DNA of 64,000 nucleotides, taken from positions 1-64,000 of the forward strand of contig CAVZTX010000001.1 in NCBI GenBank assembly GCA_963778375.1, given 5' to 3'. The notes beneath the pieces were generated by a model. It did not search any database and was not told the origin of the DNA. It saw only the letters and a program-made list of their open reading frames with translations. This DNA is from CAVZTX01 sp963778375. Lineage in GTDB: Bacteria; Chloroflexota; Ktedonobacteria; Ktedonobacterales; Ktedonobacteraceae. Positions 1-10,179 of this stretch are shown here, piece after piece. How positions within the stretch are numbered: position 1 is the first letter of the stretch; every line of letters starts with the position of its first letter. A program made the translations under genes and the position numbers.

Positions 1-589
1 TCCCCACCCACACACCTTCAGCACCAGCAGCCAGGGCAGCCGCAACACCTCGTGGTGACCCAATACCTCCGGCAGCAACGACAGGCACCTCAACCGCCTC
101 AAGCACCAATTGCAGTAGAGGCAGCGTACCCACACCCACCTGTCCCGAATGCCCTCCCGCCTCCGTCCCCTGCACCACAATCAGATCCACGCCTGCTTGC
201 TCCGCGTGTATCGCCTCGTCCCGCGTATTGACCTGCGTTGCCAGCAAAATCCCCCGCGCATGCAGCCTCTCCACGTATGGAGCAGGCGAACCAAACGAAA
301 TCGCAATCAGAAAAGGTGAAGTCTCAAGCGCAGCCTCAAGCAGTTCAGGTCGCCTCTCAATCGCCCAGGCCATCAGCCCAATCCCAAAACGTGTTGCATC
401 GCCTCCACGAGCAATCTCTGCCTCCCGTAAAATACCCTCAGTCCTTGCCGAACTCCCCACACCTATCATACCCAACCCTCCTGCCTGCGAAACCGCACGA
501 GCCAAGCGCCCTCCTGCCACCCCTGCCATAGGTGCGCCAATGATAGGATAGCGCAATTGCCACGACGTAGTGAGAAATGTACGAAGCAT
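1..589 (-). CDS. Nitronate monooxygenase / 2-nitropropane dioxygenase-like (partial, 3' end outside window)
   Basis: An FMN-dependent TIM-barrel enzyme that oxidises nitronates; some relatives act as enoyl reductases. Reading inward from 589, the protein has the N-terminal GAPMAGVAGG segment, an AGGLGMIG turn, the family signature VVQGTEAGGHSG with its catalytic His, and the FMN phosphate-binding AAGGIGSPRGVAAALAAGA. The C-terminal part is cut off by the left edge of the window. Two ATGs are adjacent (592 and 589). An AGGAGG ribosome-binding site at 595-600 gives better spacing to 589. It lies 144 bp downstream of an oxidoreductase gene on the same strand. Family call is secure; substrate is not. 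Confidence 0.85.
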   Translation of the reverse strand, partial: MLRTFLTTSWQLRYPIIGAPMAGVAGGRLARAVSQAGGLGMIGVGSSARTEGILREAEIARGGDATRFGIGLMAWAIERRPELLEAALETSPFLIAISFGSPAPYVERLHARGILLATQVNTRDEAIHAEQAGVDLIVVQGTEAGGHSGQVGVGTLPLLQLVLEAVEVPVVAAGGIGSPRGVAAALAAGAEGVWVG

Positions 590-733
590 CATATCCTCCT
601 TGCAATGTCGAACCTTCACTGAGACACAGTCTAACGAAATCCCGACAGCACAACAAGAACCAACAAGTGCAAAAAGAGGCCAGCCAAAACAAAAAATGTT
701 GGTAACCTCTGTCTCAATGTCCCCACCCGCAGT

Positions 734-1666
734 TCAACCACGCAAATGTGGCATAACCTCTCGCGCAAAACGCTCAATCTGCTCCACACGATCAGGCCAG
801 CGCGGAACCATAAACTGCAAAGCCAGATGATCAACCCCAATCTCGCGATACTCCGCAAGCGCCTCCACCAGTTGCTCAGGAGTGCCGCGCAAATGCCGGG
901 TATCCTGCGGAACCGCGTCACGCGTCACCTCAATCTGGCGGCAGCAAGCCAGCCGGATCTGACTTGGATCCCGTCCAGCCTCAGCCGCCAGGCGCAACAC
1001 AGTATCAAATCCAGCACGCACCTCCCTCGCCGTAATCTCCACAAAGTAGGGGAACCAGGCATCTCCATACCTTGCTGTACGCCGCTGGGCCGCGAAACCT
1101 TCGCCCCCAATCCAGATCGGAATACGTGGCTGTTGTATCGGCTTAGGATAGAAAGCAAGATCATGGAAACGATAAAACTGTCCATCGAAGTCTACATGTT
1201 CCTCCGTCCACAACTTCGAAAGAATCTGAAGCTGCTCATCAACCATCCGGCCCCGGTCCTGAAACGACACACCCAGGGCCGCGAACTCCTCCTCCATCCA
1301 GCCCACGCCAACCCCCATAATCAACCGCCCCCGCGACAAGCGCTCAATCGAAACCGCCACACGCGTCCAATACAGCGGATGACGATAGGGCAGCACCAGC
1401 ACACTCACCCCCAGCATAATCTTCTCCGTGCACCCCGCCAGGAACGCCAGGCACGTCAACGAATCCAAAAAAGGCCGATCCGGCGGCACAATAAACTCAT
1501 GATTCTCGCTATAAGGATAGGAGGTCGAAATCTGCCACGGCGTCACCACCCTATCAGCAGACCACACCGCGTCAAACCCCTGTGCCTCCGCGCTCCGCGC
1601 AGCCTCCATCAACGCATCCGGCCCCGTAGCCCGCCCCGAAATAGGTAGAAAAACACCAAATTGCAT
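734..1666 (-). CDS. LLM-class (luciferase-like) F420/FMN-dependent oxidoreductase
   Basis: A flavin- or F420-dependent oxidoreductase with the bacterial luciferase TIM-barrel fold, about 310 residues. It shows the N-terminal FGVFLP strand, AEAQGFDAVWSADR, a central LSRGRLIMGVGVGWMEEEF, and a C-terminal segment TPEQLVEALAEYREIGVDHLALQF typical of the TIGR03619-like group. I chose the start at 1666 because a GGGAG box lies 8 nt upstream; an in-frame upstream start at 1687 has no such site. It probably shares a transcript with the nitronate monooxygenase gene downstream. The substrate cannot be told from sequence. Confidence 0.85.
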   Translation of the reverse strand: MQFGVFLPISGRATGPDALMEAARSAEAQGFDAVWSADRVVTPWQISTSYPYSENHEFIVPPDRPFLDSLTCLAFLAGCTEKIMLGVSVLVLPYRHPLYWTRVAVSIERLSRGRLIMGVGVGWMEEEFAALGVSFQDRGRMVDEQLQILSKLWTEEHVDFDGQFYRFHDLAFYPKPIQQPRIPIWIGGEGFAAQRRTARYGDAWFPYFVEITAREVRAGFDTVLRLAAEAGRDPSQIRLACCRQIEVTRDAVPQDTRHLRGTPEQLVEALAEYREIGVDHLALQFMVPRWPDRVEQIERFAREVMPHLRG

Positions 1667-2157
1667 ACTGGTACTCCCTGCTGACACTTCTTCCCATATA
1701 AGCTAAAATAGGAGAGAAGTTAATGCCCTTGCAGCCTTGCGGCTACCCTACTCATAGGACAAAAAAATATAATTGGACAACCAAATCTTACATCTTCTAC
1801 AACAAACAGCGCAATACTTTGCCGACCGCCAGCAACAAGCCTACCTCGTCGGAGGATCAATACGCAACCTCTTGTTAGGCGAACCCTCCATAGATTGGGA
1901 CATCGTCACTGATGGCGACATCCCCCATCTGGCCCGAGGACTTGCCGATAAACTCGGAGGGCACTACGCCCATCTACACGACAAAGCCAGCCGCGTCGTC
2001 ATAAAGCAACAGCAAGAAATCGTCATCGACATCTCCCCCTTAACAGGCACCACCATCGAAGACGACCTGCGCAAGCGCGACTTCACCCTCAACGCCATCG
2101 CCGCACCATTAAACGAAATTGTCCGCCACCTCGAAACATCGAATGCCGTGCAACCAC

Positions 2158-2335
2158 AAAAGCCAGCAGGGCAGCCGCAAAACACGGCAGGGCACCCGCA
2201 AAACCCGGCAGGGCACCCGCAAGGGAAACCGGCAGGGCACCCGCAAGGGGATGCCCCTACCATACACGAAGACCCGGCAGGGCACCACGCGAAAATCCGG
2301 CAGGGCACCCGCAAGGGGATGCCCCTACCATATAT
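2158..2335 (+). repeat. Tandem dispersed-repeat insertion inside cca (GGCAGGGCACCCGCAA units)
   Basis: About six degenerate units of GGCAGGGCACCCGCAA, two of them complete with the hairpin partner GGGGATGCCCCTACCATA. In the cca frame they encode a PAGHPQG-type low-complexity peptide between the nucleotidyltransferase motifs and the RNA-binding region. The same core occurs at 40209-40390, 45565-45708 and, in variant form, at 49895-50036. Confidence 0.85.
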
Positions 2336-2758
2336 GCCGATTTGCAAAATATCGTCATTGATCCCATGCATGGTGTCGCCGACATTGCGGCACGTCGCCT
2401 CAAAGCGGTCGATAGCAATGTCTTCCGGCACGACCCATTGCGTATGTTGCGTGCCGTTCGCCTCGTCATGCGCTACCAACTGCACCTCGATCCATGGACC
2501 GAGGGTCTCATCATCCGCGACGCCGCTCTGCTGCCCCTCGTCGCCGCGGAACGCATCCATGACGAACTCTATGCCATCCTCGAACCAGACGGCGCAACCG
2601 ACCGCCTGCGTTTCCTCGATGCCCACGGCCTCTTCACTACACTCATCCCCGAATTCATTCCCGCCCGCGGCATGCCTCAACCCCCACCTCACTACTGGGA
2701 CGTCCTCGAACACTCCCTGGAATCAGTAGGCGCACTTGAACGACTCGCCAACCATCTC

Positions 2759-2930
2759 TCCAGGGGAGACAACCAGATCGCCACGGGAGGCAACCATCCC
2801 GCCAGGGTAGGGGCAAGCCCTACCCCTACTATACACGATCTCTCGGCAATCAATCCGTCGTATAGTAGGGGCGGTCCCTTGCGGTCGCCCAGAGGAGGCG
2901 GGGTGCCCTGGTCGAGGGATGAGGCAAATC
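2759..2930 (+). repeat. Second repeat insertion inside cca
   Basis: Contains GGTAGGGGCAAGCCCTACCCC followed by TACTATACACGA, then an inverted relative (TATAGTAGGGGCGGTCCC, then TTGCGGTCGCC). It is read in frame as a Gly/Pro/Ser-rich linker just before the HD domain, where CCA enzymes normally have a short loop. Related hairpins lie at 54781-54810 and 55067-55191. Confidence 0.75.
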
Positions 2931-3807
2931 TCTTTTCCCCAGACCTTACCGAAATATCAACCTTGTTACAAGAAGCCGAACAGCAAGGCATCTTTCGATT
3001 CGCCAACCTTACCTCACCGGCCATGAAAATGGCCACCCTCTTGCACGACATCGGCAAACCCGTTACCTACACCATCAACGAGGCCGGAGCCATCCATTTC
3101 TATAATCATCCACAAGCCGGGGTACCACTTGCTCAACAGATAATGACCCGCTTGCACGCCAGTACCCAGGACCGTCGGCTCGCGCAGCAAGTGGCAGCAC
3201 ATCATATGCGTCCCGGCCAGCTTGGACAAATTGATCCCATAACCCCACGTGCAATTCGCCGTTACTTCGTTGATCTCGGACCAACAGGCATCTATGTCGC
3301 CCTCATCTCATTGGCCGACCATCTTGCCACGCTCGGTCCCCAGCCGCTATCCACCTCCTGGACACGGCATCTCGCAACCGTACGCCTCCTGCTCACACGC
3401 TACATCCGCGAACGCGCGAGCATCCTCCCACCTCGCCTGCTCAGTCCGGAGGAACTCATGCGCCGGCTCTCTCTGAAACCCGGCCCTCTCATCGGCCAAC
3501 TCCTCGAATCCATCGCCGAAGCCCAGTCCGAAGGTCGCATTCACTCAAAAGAGGAAGCCCTCTGGCTAGCCGAAGAGCAGATCAGTGGTTTATGAAAACT
3601 GTTTTGAGTAGCATTTAACCTTATAGATAATTGTTTGGGTTCTCGATCCCTAATCCTATAGTGGCTGCTATATTGGCGAGGTTATTATCGGCCTTCTTTT
3701 TCTTTGCCTTTCTGCGAGAGTGTTTTTCAGTTCCCTCTTACGGTCTTCTTGCCCTCCTTAACTAGCACCATTAATCGCTAAAAATCTTGTGTAAATCACT
3801 TTTTCAC

Positions 3808-3836
3808 TTGACAATCTAACCCCTATAGATTATTCT
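3808..3836 (+). promoter_or_regulatory. Candidate sigma70-type promoter in the 3596-3989 intergenic region
   Basis: TTGACA at 3808-3813, a 17-bp spacer, then TATTCT at 3831-3836. It lies about 150 bp upstream of the secreted-protein gene. The rest of the 394-bp gap is AT-rich and I see no gene in it. Sequence match only. Confidence 0.4.
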
Positions 3837-3989
3837 TTATGATGTAAGCACTTCCACTTGACCATTGTTTCTTTCATCGACTAATCCTGGACTTTTTTAG
3901 TAATCGCTTCTTACGCAAAGTAATCGTAGATGTGGTTCACAAGACCTCTTTATTTTCATCCGCTATACCTATAAGATTGGGGGATTCCT

Positions 3990-5375
3990 ATGGTGCTCTC
4001 TGTAACGAGACGACGAGCTAGCCTGATTGTCATGTGCATCTTGTTCTTGACGCTTCTTCCTTTGAACATGCTGTCTGGCATCGCTTTAGCAAAAGTGACA
4101 AGTCTTCAGCACTCTCACTGTTCCGAGACCTCTTCTATTCAACCTTTGTCATGCCTTTCTGTTCCAGTACAAACTACCATTGGAAAGAGACTCTTTTCAC
4201 TTCATGTGCATCAGCAAGCGAGTGCAAATGCACAAGCGAGTACCAGCTTAACTGTGCAACAGGTCGCGATTGCAGACATCACTGGAAATAGCCAAACCAC
4301 TTTTGTCCCTGGCGAGGCGGTCCTCTATGCGGCGTTTATCAATAACACAAGTAGTAGTGCGATAACGGCTACCATCAACTTTATGGTGCAGGTATCAAGG
4401 AAAGAGTGTAACTTCAATCTTACAGGAACAGGTCTTTCGGTCCCGACCGGCCAGTCGGTCTGCGAAGACATTTCTGACTTATGCGGTGATTAGCAAGCCG
4501 GGACCTATACCTGCGAGGCTAGTGTCACAGATCAGGGTACTCCTTCAGATACGAGCAGCAATTCAGGTCCGTTTACTGTGAACGCTGATAACATCGGGTA
4601 CCCTTCACTTTGGAATGGTAAGCTTTGTGACACGAACCAATACTCCGGCTCTCATCAGCTTGGGACTGCAAACTATCGGGGTATCCCTGCATGTGGTCCA
4701 AGACCATTGTTTGATCCATCACAGAAACACCCCATAGGTGATGTCGGAAGCGAAGAATTCGTTCCTAATGTCCCTAAACCTGTATCTGAGTCTGAATGGG
4801 AGTGTCCAGAGCTAAGTATCCGCTTTATGTATCAGGTGTATGGAATTAACCCATATGTTGCCGAGGGGGACCTGGTTGTTGATAATTATCCACCGGATGT
4901 TAACAATGTACTTATGCCAGTCAAAAACGGAAGTGGATCACTCCCCGTTCCGGGTGATGTTTTAAGCTACACGACAAACCACACCTCAGTCGTCCTTGCC
5001 AGAGCGATTAATGGTAGTACTGGAAATGGAACAATCTACGTCATTGAGGAAATTGGCTCAAAGACAGGGATTACACCATTATCGGTGCATGGCGGAAGCT
5101 TCTCTGGAGTGAAAGACTGGCTGCATCATACACTTGATGTGTGGCCGCAAACAGCCTCTCCTGGTTCAACCGTATTGGTAAGCGCGGAGGGCTTTCAGCC
5201 TAACGAAGTGATCAATTTCTACTTTGATGTGTTCTTATATCATGTAACGGCTGACAGCAATGGACAGTTCGCTATGACGCTCACTGTTCCCCAAGTAGAA
5301 TCAGGTTCACATGTTATCTCTGTTATTGGGGCAACTACCAGGCCAATCACCCAGACAATGTTCTATGTCCCGTAG
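3990..5375 (+). pseudogene. Secreted protein with Ig-like and C-terminal beta domains, interrupted by an in-frame TAG
   Basis: Not assignable to a named family. Residues 1-35 form a signal peptide (positive n-region MVLSVTRRRA, then a hydrophobic stretch to about residue 34). A CARDB/Ig-like segment follows (VQQVAIADITGNSQTTFVPGEAVLYAAFINNTSS). An in-frame TAG sits at 4491-4493; the same frame continues to 5375 with AGTYTCEASVTDQG, a central region resembling CHAP/amidase-type surface proteins (DVLSYTTNHTSVVL), and a final beta-sandwich-like segment. The local sequence could also be explained by two compensating indels, since another frame reads TFLTYAVISKPG across the stop. Exported and probably cell-surface; function unknown. 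Confidence 0.55.
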
Positions 5376-5395
5376 CTTCATCTGAGTTGGTTCCT

Positions 5396-5419
5396 GTAGG
5401 GGAGCGTTTGCTCCCCTAC
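5396..5419. terminator. Perfect 10-bp hairpin downstream of the secreted-protein gene
   Basis: GTAGGGGAGC, loop GTTT, GCTCCCCTAC: a perfect 10-bp stem 21 bp after the stop codon. It has no U-run, so it may be one of the dispersed GTAGGGGC-type hairpin repeats used as a 3' end rather than a classical intrinsic terminator. The rest of 5376-5876 holds no gene that I can support. Confidence 0.5.
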
Positions 5420-5753
5420 ATCTCTGTTCGTTCTCCTCACTTCCTCAACTAGCACCATTGGTTACTAACTGCCTGTGAACGTTGATGTTCAACTCTCGTT
5501 GCGTCTATCACATGAAAGACGTTTGCCCGCTCTTTCCTGATTAGCTTTAGCAACACGATATCCTTCGTAGTTTGTCTGCAAAGCTTCGATGACCTTTTGC
5601 CTGCTTGATGTATCTCCACTATAATCCATATCGTCAAAAATTGCAAATCACTACCTGAGCGATAGCAAGGTGAGAAGGTTTACAGTGGCTTTTTCCCACC
5701 TCGTATGCTAGAATAAGAGTTCAGAGCAAGGAAATCTGCACAAAAAATCCTGA

Positions 5754-5822
5754 CTCAGGTATCGAAAAAAGAACCCACCGTAGGGGCCGATTTATCGGCT
5801 CAGGTATCGAAAAAGAGACCCA
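5754..5822. repeat. GTAGGGGCCGAT hairpin repeat flanked by 24-bp direct repeats
   Basis: CTCAGGTATCGAAAAA...ACCCA is present twice (5754-5777 and 5799-5822, one or two mismatches). The 21 bp between the copies are CCGTAGGGGCCGATTTATCGG, written here in two parts: CCGTAGGGGCCGA and TTTATCGG. It lies just upstream of nadK. Confidence 0.7.
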
Positions 5823-5876
5823 AAGAAAGAATAGAGTACTGAAACCAGAAAAACCCGCTGAGGGCTTGAGAAACAT

Positions 5877-6764
5877 ATGATCGCTTTATTTTACCAGGGC
5901 CGCAAACAAGACACTTCAAAAGTTGCTTCCCAACTCATACCGGTACTCCGGCAACAAGGATACGACGTGCTCGTCATCGACGCCCGCACCGAAGCCGAAG
6001 AAACGCCTGACCCTGCCCTAAAGAATTGCGATCTCGCACTCGTCTTGGGTGGAGACGGCACCATCTTACACGCGGCCCGCCTTTGCGCGTTCGCCGACAT
6101 CCCCATCGTTGGTGCCAACTTTGGCCGCGTAGGATTTCTGACCGAGCTTGAACCCGACGAAGTGCTCTCTGAACTCCCTCATTATCTCCAGCGAGATAAA
6201 TCGGTATGGATTGATAAACGAGCCATGCTGCACGCGATACTGGATCAGGATGGAAAGCATGAGGAGTTCTTAGCCCTCAACGATATCGTAATTGCTCGCG
6301 GCACATGGCCACGCGTGGTCGAAATACGCGTCTGGGTAGACGACTTCTACTATAGTACCAGCTACGCGGACGGCATCATAGTTTCGACCGCTACCGGTTC
6401 AACCGCCTATAATATGGCCGTGGATGGGCCACTGATGCACCCACAAGTGCAAAACAGTGTGCTCACACCGATTGCGCCACATCTCGCCTCCGATCGTTCA
6501 TTGATCCTGCCACCGGAAGCTAACGTCAAACTCCAGATATTCACCGGAGACCAGAACGGCGTCTTCTCAGCCGATGGTCAGATGAACCGCGAGGTCAAGA
6601 ACGGCGCACTTGTGAGCATACATAAAAGTCAGTACGTGACACAGTTTCTCAGGCGTCGACCGCCAACCTATTTCTATCAGATTATTAATGCCAAATTGAG
6701 AAATGACGGGACCGTAGGGACCGGATACACTGCACCCAGTTTAGACGAACATCATGTTACTTGA
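5877..6764 (+). CDS. nadK: NAD kinase
   Basis: Phosphorylates NAD to NADP in the cytoplasm. The protein (295 aa, normal length) has the GGDGT catalytic motif (LALVLGGDGTILHAAR, near residue 60), the nucleotide-binding LNDIVIARG, and the glycine-rich STATGSTAYNMAVDGPLMHP segment typical of the family. The short C-terminal tail after FLRRRPPTYFYQI includes a piece of repeat-like sequence (GTVGTG). The last 11 nt overlap the start of recN, indicating a two-gene operon with translational coupling; nadK-recN neighbours are common in several phyla. Confidence 0.95.
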   Translation: MIALFYQGRKQDTSKVASQLIPVLRQQGYDVLVIDARTEAEETPDPALKNCDLALVLGGDGTILHAARLCAFADIPIVGANFGRVGFLTELEPDEVLSELPHYLQRDKSVWIDKRAMLHAILDQDGKHEEFLALNDIVIARGTWPRVVEIRVWVDDFYYSTSYADGIIVSTATGSTAYNMAVDGPLMHPQVQNSVLTPIAPHLASDRSLILPPEANVKLQIFTGDQNGVFSADGQMNREVKNGALVSIHKSQYVTQFLRRRPPTYFYQIINAKLRNDGTVGTGYTAPSLDEHHVT

Positions 6765-8712
6765 ATTAAGCATCAAAGACTTCGCCATCATCGATAGCCT
6801 GCACCTGCGACTGCATCGCCTGTTCAACGTCTTTACCGGCGAAACGGGTGCCGGTAAATCCATCATCATAGACGCCGTCAATGCCCTGCTTGGAGGCAAA
6901 ATCGGTGCCGATTTCGTACGCTCCGGCTGTGAGCGTGCGACCGTCGAAGGCGTCTTCTCTATTGATCCACTGCCACCCATCGCCGACGAATGGCAAGCCC
7001 TCGAACTCGAAGCCGAACCGGTTGCCGCCAGTAATGGAGCAACAACGCTCTTTGAGGCAATGAACGCTACCGAGATGCGCAGAACCCTCTCTATGGGACA
7101 GGCCACCGATGCAAATGACCGCTCAATCGCAAGTCATGCCGATGCCGCCAGTGCCGATGCAGGCGTCGCCCTCGCCTCACTGCTGCATGAATATGACATT
7201 ACGCCAGAAGATGGTCAACTCATTCTCTCTCGCGACATCTTCCGTTCCGGTCGCACCGTCTCACGCATAAATGGTCGTGCCGTCTCGCAGCAGGTCTTAC
7301 AACAAGTAGCAAGCTGGCTGGTCGATATTCACGGTCAGAGCGAACACATGAGCCTGCTGCGTCCCGAACAACACGTCAACTTCCTCGACCGCTATGCCGA
7401 ATTACTACCACTGCGTGAGCAACTCAGCGCCAAAGTCACCGAGTGGCGCAATGCGCGCAAAACCCTCTCCTCCCTGCAACAGAACGAGCGCGAGCAAGCC
7501 CGCCGCGCCGAATTTCTGCGCTACGAGATCGAGGAGATCGAGAAGGCCAATCTGCAACCCGCTGAAGTAGAGGAACTGGAGCAGGAACGCAAAGTACTCA
7601 ACAACGCCGAGCGGCTGCGTGAGCTTTGCACGCTGATTTACGGTGCCATCAAAGGTGGCGACATGAGCGGCGATGATTACCAGCCAGCGCTTGATCAACT
7701 CCGTCCCGCGCTCAAAGCAATGGGTGAACTTTCGCGCCTCGACAAGGACCTGGAAGAGCACGAAACGGAACTTTCGGAAGCCATCTATCGTCTGGAAGAC
7801 GTTGCCGCCAGCATCAGCAGCTACGAAAGCGACATCGAAGATGACCCGCAGCGCCTCGGCGAGATCGAAGAGCGACTCGACCTGATTTCCCGCCTGAAGC
7901 GCAAGTACGGACACACCATCGAAGAAATCCTCTCGCGTGCCGCCGAAGACCGCGCGGAACTCAACACCATCATTAACCGCGACGAACTGATCGCTAACCT
8001 TCAACAGCAGGACAACGAGCTACGCCGTGCAATCGGTGAAATCGCTCAGCAACTCACCGAGCGCCGCCGCAAAGCCGCTTTGCGTCTATCCACCGCCATG
8101 GAAGAGCAGTTGGACGACCTCAACATGAAACGCGCCCGCTTCTCCGTCGAGATTGAGCAGGTCCCCGACGCCAACGGCGTTCCCGCCAGCATCGATGACC
8201 AGCCCGAACAACACTACGCCTGCGACCTGACCGGCATCGACCGCGTGCAATTCCTGATCGCCCCCAATCCAGGTGAGCCATTTAAACCCCTCACCAAAAT
8301 CGCCTCTGGTGGTGAAACATCGCGCCTGATGCTCGCGCTCAAAACTATTCTCTCCGCCGCCGATGCCACCCCAACCCTCATCTTCGACGAAATCGACGCC
8401 GGTATCAGCGGCAGGAGCAGTCAGGTCGTTGGTGAAAAGCTCTGGATTCTCACCCGCAACCACCAGGTCATCTGCGTCACCCACCTGCCGCAGATCGCCG
8501 CCTTTGCCGACACCCACTACAACGTCAACAAGCAAATCTTCGACGAACGCACAGTAACTATCGTCAACGAACTGCGCCCCGAACAGCGCGTGCGCGAAAT
8601 CGCCCACATCATGGGCGGCAATGTGACGGAGTTCTCGATGAAAAGTGCTGAAGAGATGCTGGCTCGATCTTATCTGTGGAAAGAGGGTTGGAGACATCAG
8701 CACTCCGAGTAA
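6754..8712 (+). CDS. recN: DNA repair protein RecN
   Basis: SMC-like ATPase that acts early in double-strand-break repair. The N-terminus has GETGAGKS (Walker A), the middle has two long coiled-coil arms rich in Glu/Arg (about residues 215-460), and the C-terminus has the ABC signature ASGGETSRLMLALK followed by Walker B PTLIFDEIDAGISG and the VTHLPQIAAFAD segment. At 652 residues it is longer than usual (about 560), mainly because of an Ala/Asp-rich insertion near residues 90-145. Its start overlaps the nadK end. Confidence 0.95.
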   Translation: MLLELSIKDFAIIDSLHLRLHRLFNVFTGETGAGKSIIIDAVNALLGGKIGADFVRSGCERATVEGVFSIDPLPPIADEWQALELEAEPVAASNGATTLFEAMNATEMRRTLSMGQATDANDRSIASHADAASADAGVALASLLHEYDITPEDGQLILSRDIFRSGRTVSRINGRAVSQQVLQQVASWLVDIHGQSEHMSLLRPEQHVNFLDRYAELLPLREQLSAKVTEWRNARKTLSSLQQNEREQARRAEFLRYEIEEIEKANLQPAEVEELEQERKVLNNAERLRELCTLIYGAIKGGDMSGDDYQPALDQLRPALKAMGELSRLDKDLEEHETELSEAIYRLEDVAASISSYESDIEDDPQRLGEIEERLDLISRLKRKYGHTIEEILSRAAEDRAELNTIINRDELIANLQQQDNELRRAIGEIAQQLTERRRKAALRLSTAMEEQLDDLNMKRARFSVEIEQVPDANGVPASIDDQPEQHYACDLTGIDRVQFLIAPNPGEPFKPLTKIASGGETSRLMLALKTILSAADATPTLIFDEIDAGISGRSSQVVGEKLWILTRNHQVICVTHLPQIAAFADTHYNVNKQIFDERTVTIVNELRPEQRVREIAHIMGGNVTEFSMKSAEEMLARSYLWKEGWRHQHSE

Positions 8713-8721
8713 ATAGATTTT

Positions 8722-9443
8722 CTATAAACTTAAAAGCTCGGCTTCTAAACGAGTTTCCTGAACGCCCCCATCAGTCTTTATTACATGATACGCATATTTA
8801 TTTGGCGTATCAGCAATGACTTTATGGAGCGTACTGCCTTATAGTGCAACGCTACTCCATCGTCGGTTGCGTATCCTTCGCCAAGGATACCCTCTGCGAT
8901 CAACCGATGGAATAAGGGGCGTCGCTGTTCCTCACTATCATAATGCACGCCATTGGAATATGGCAGGAAACCTAACCCATTGGTAACGGGACGAAGATCT
9001 TCGCCAAATGAGTCGGTTGTGCCGCCGGTATGCCAACAGATCGAGCCGGCGCTTATTCCACCCAGCACAATCCCGTTCTCCCAGGCCTCTCGCAGGATTT
9101 CATCTAAACCGTGTACCCGCCAGACTGCCAATAAGTTAGCGACAGAACCGCCACCAGCCCAAATCATATCCTGTGCAAGCAGGTGTTTTCGCACATCGAG
9201 TACGTTTGGCATTGGAAATAACGTTAAGTGACTCGGAACTATATCAGTACCCATGCAGGCTGTATAAAAAGCCGTCGTCCAGCCTGCCTCGTCCCCACTC
9301 GCTGTACCTATATAGCATAATTTTGGAGCCGATTTTCCGGTGATATGCAGTCCATATCGGATAATCGGTCCCGCTTGCCTGATGCCGTGGCTTTGTATAA
9401 AACCAGTACTACCTGCGATAATATGTTTGGACTTCATAAGCAA
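8722..9443 (-). pseudogene. Peptidase E-like (S51 family), frameshifted near the 3' end
   Basis: Cytoplasmic serine peptidase of family S51 (dipeptidase E type). The conserved core is present: MIWAGGGSVANLLAVW, then GGISAGSICWH with the nucleophile Ser, then LGFLPYSNGVHYDSE. The intact frame stops at 8781 with an unrelated tail. Shifting frame at about 8843 (one missing base in TATAAGGCAG) restores the expected ending LHKVIADTPNKYAYHV and a stop at 8722. The start is probably TTG 9443, 7 nt after an AGGAG box; ATG 9437 is the alternative. Confidence 0.75.
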
Positions 9444-9577
9444 GGTTTACTCCTGTAGAGATGAGTCACACGAAGCTGAATCATCGTTAATGAAAGGATC
9501 ACTAGATTTCCTACTATACTATTCTAGACGATTTGCGTTGGTGACTGCATATGGGTTCTGTTTAAGAGGTAATAACC

Positions 9578-10179
9578 ATGTTTTCTTCTCTACCCTCGTC
9601 TCGCCAGCAGGAGCTTGAGCAACTGGCTCACGACTACGGCCAGCCCTTGGTACGTACCATCGACCTCAACGTCAACCACCTGTTCGACCCACTCAGCAGG
9701 CGAGATAACCGCCTGGGAGAAGTATGCATGGTCGTGCGCCGCCCCAACGGTCACCTCCTCACCATGAAGAAAACCTTCTACCCTCCTGATGGCTATAGAC
9801 TCATGACCGGCGGAATCACCAAAAGGAACCCATCCTGGACGCACTCTTACGCGAAACCCACGAAGAAACCGGCCTTCAAGTCACCGTCAACCGTTTCCTC
9901 GTCGCAGTCGCCTACCGCGTCCCTGCCATCAATGACACCCCCATCTTCTACACCTTCGCCTTCTTACTTGACGAAATCGGTGGCACCCTCGGCACCCTCG
10001 ACGAAGACGAGCGTGTAGAAGCCTTCCGCGAAATTGAGCCGAGCGAACTCAACACCCTCGCCACAAAACTAGCCTCCATCTCTCCCCAAAACGACTCGGA
10101 GATCGACGGCAACTGGAAAGATTGGGGCGAATTCCGCGCTATCATTCATCGACTCGTCTGGGAAGCGCTGAGCAATTGA
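9578..10179 (+). pseudogene. Nudix hydrolase, frameshifted inside the Nudix box
   Basis: Hydrolase of nucleoside diphosphate-linked compounds. The first frame covers the N-terminal strand region (GEVCMVVRRPNGHLLTMKK). The Nudix box appears only if one base is added to the AAAA run near 9825: the repaired sequence reads GGITKKEPILDALLRETHEE followed by TGL, which fits G-x5-E-x7-RE-xx-EE-x-G exactly. The second frame then runs to a TGA at 10177-10179, ending EFRAIIHRLVWEALSN. A GAGG box precedes ATG 9578. Probably an indel in an otherwise normal gene of about 200 codons. Confidence 0.8.

Larger units (their letters stand above)
1773..3595 (+). pseudogene. cca: CCA-adding tRNA nucleotidyltransferase / poly(A) polymerase family, frameshifted, with translated repeat insertions
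   Basis: Class II nucleotidyltransferase that adds or repairs the tRNA 3' CCA end. The N-terminal catalytic part has LVGGSIRNLLLG followed by DWDIVTDGD (metal-binding Asp pair) and RKRDFTLNAIA. The C-terminal part has the RNA-binding region DPMHGVADI...DPLRMLRAVRL and an HD domain (LLHDIGKP). The two halves are in different frames (start TTG 1773; second frame open to 3595). The mismatch can be repaired by one missing C near 2284 inside a repeat insertion; the repaired frame then reads continuously into YADLQNIVIDP. A second in-frame repeat insertion lies at about 2759-2930. Either a sequencing indel or a recently broken gene. Confidence 0.8.

Noticed and set aside
746..1648. Plus-strand ORF of 300 codons across the luciferase-like gene
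   Set aside because: It is antisense to a clear oxidoreductase, has Arg/Pro/His-rich composition and no recognisable domain.
1964..2713. Minus-strand 249-codon ORF across cca
   Set aside because: It is antisense to conserved nucleotidyltransferase motifs; its repeated CGCPAGF peptide comes from the repeat insertion.
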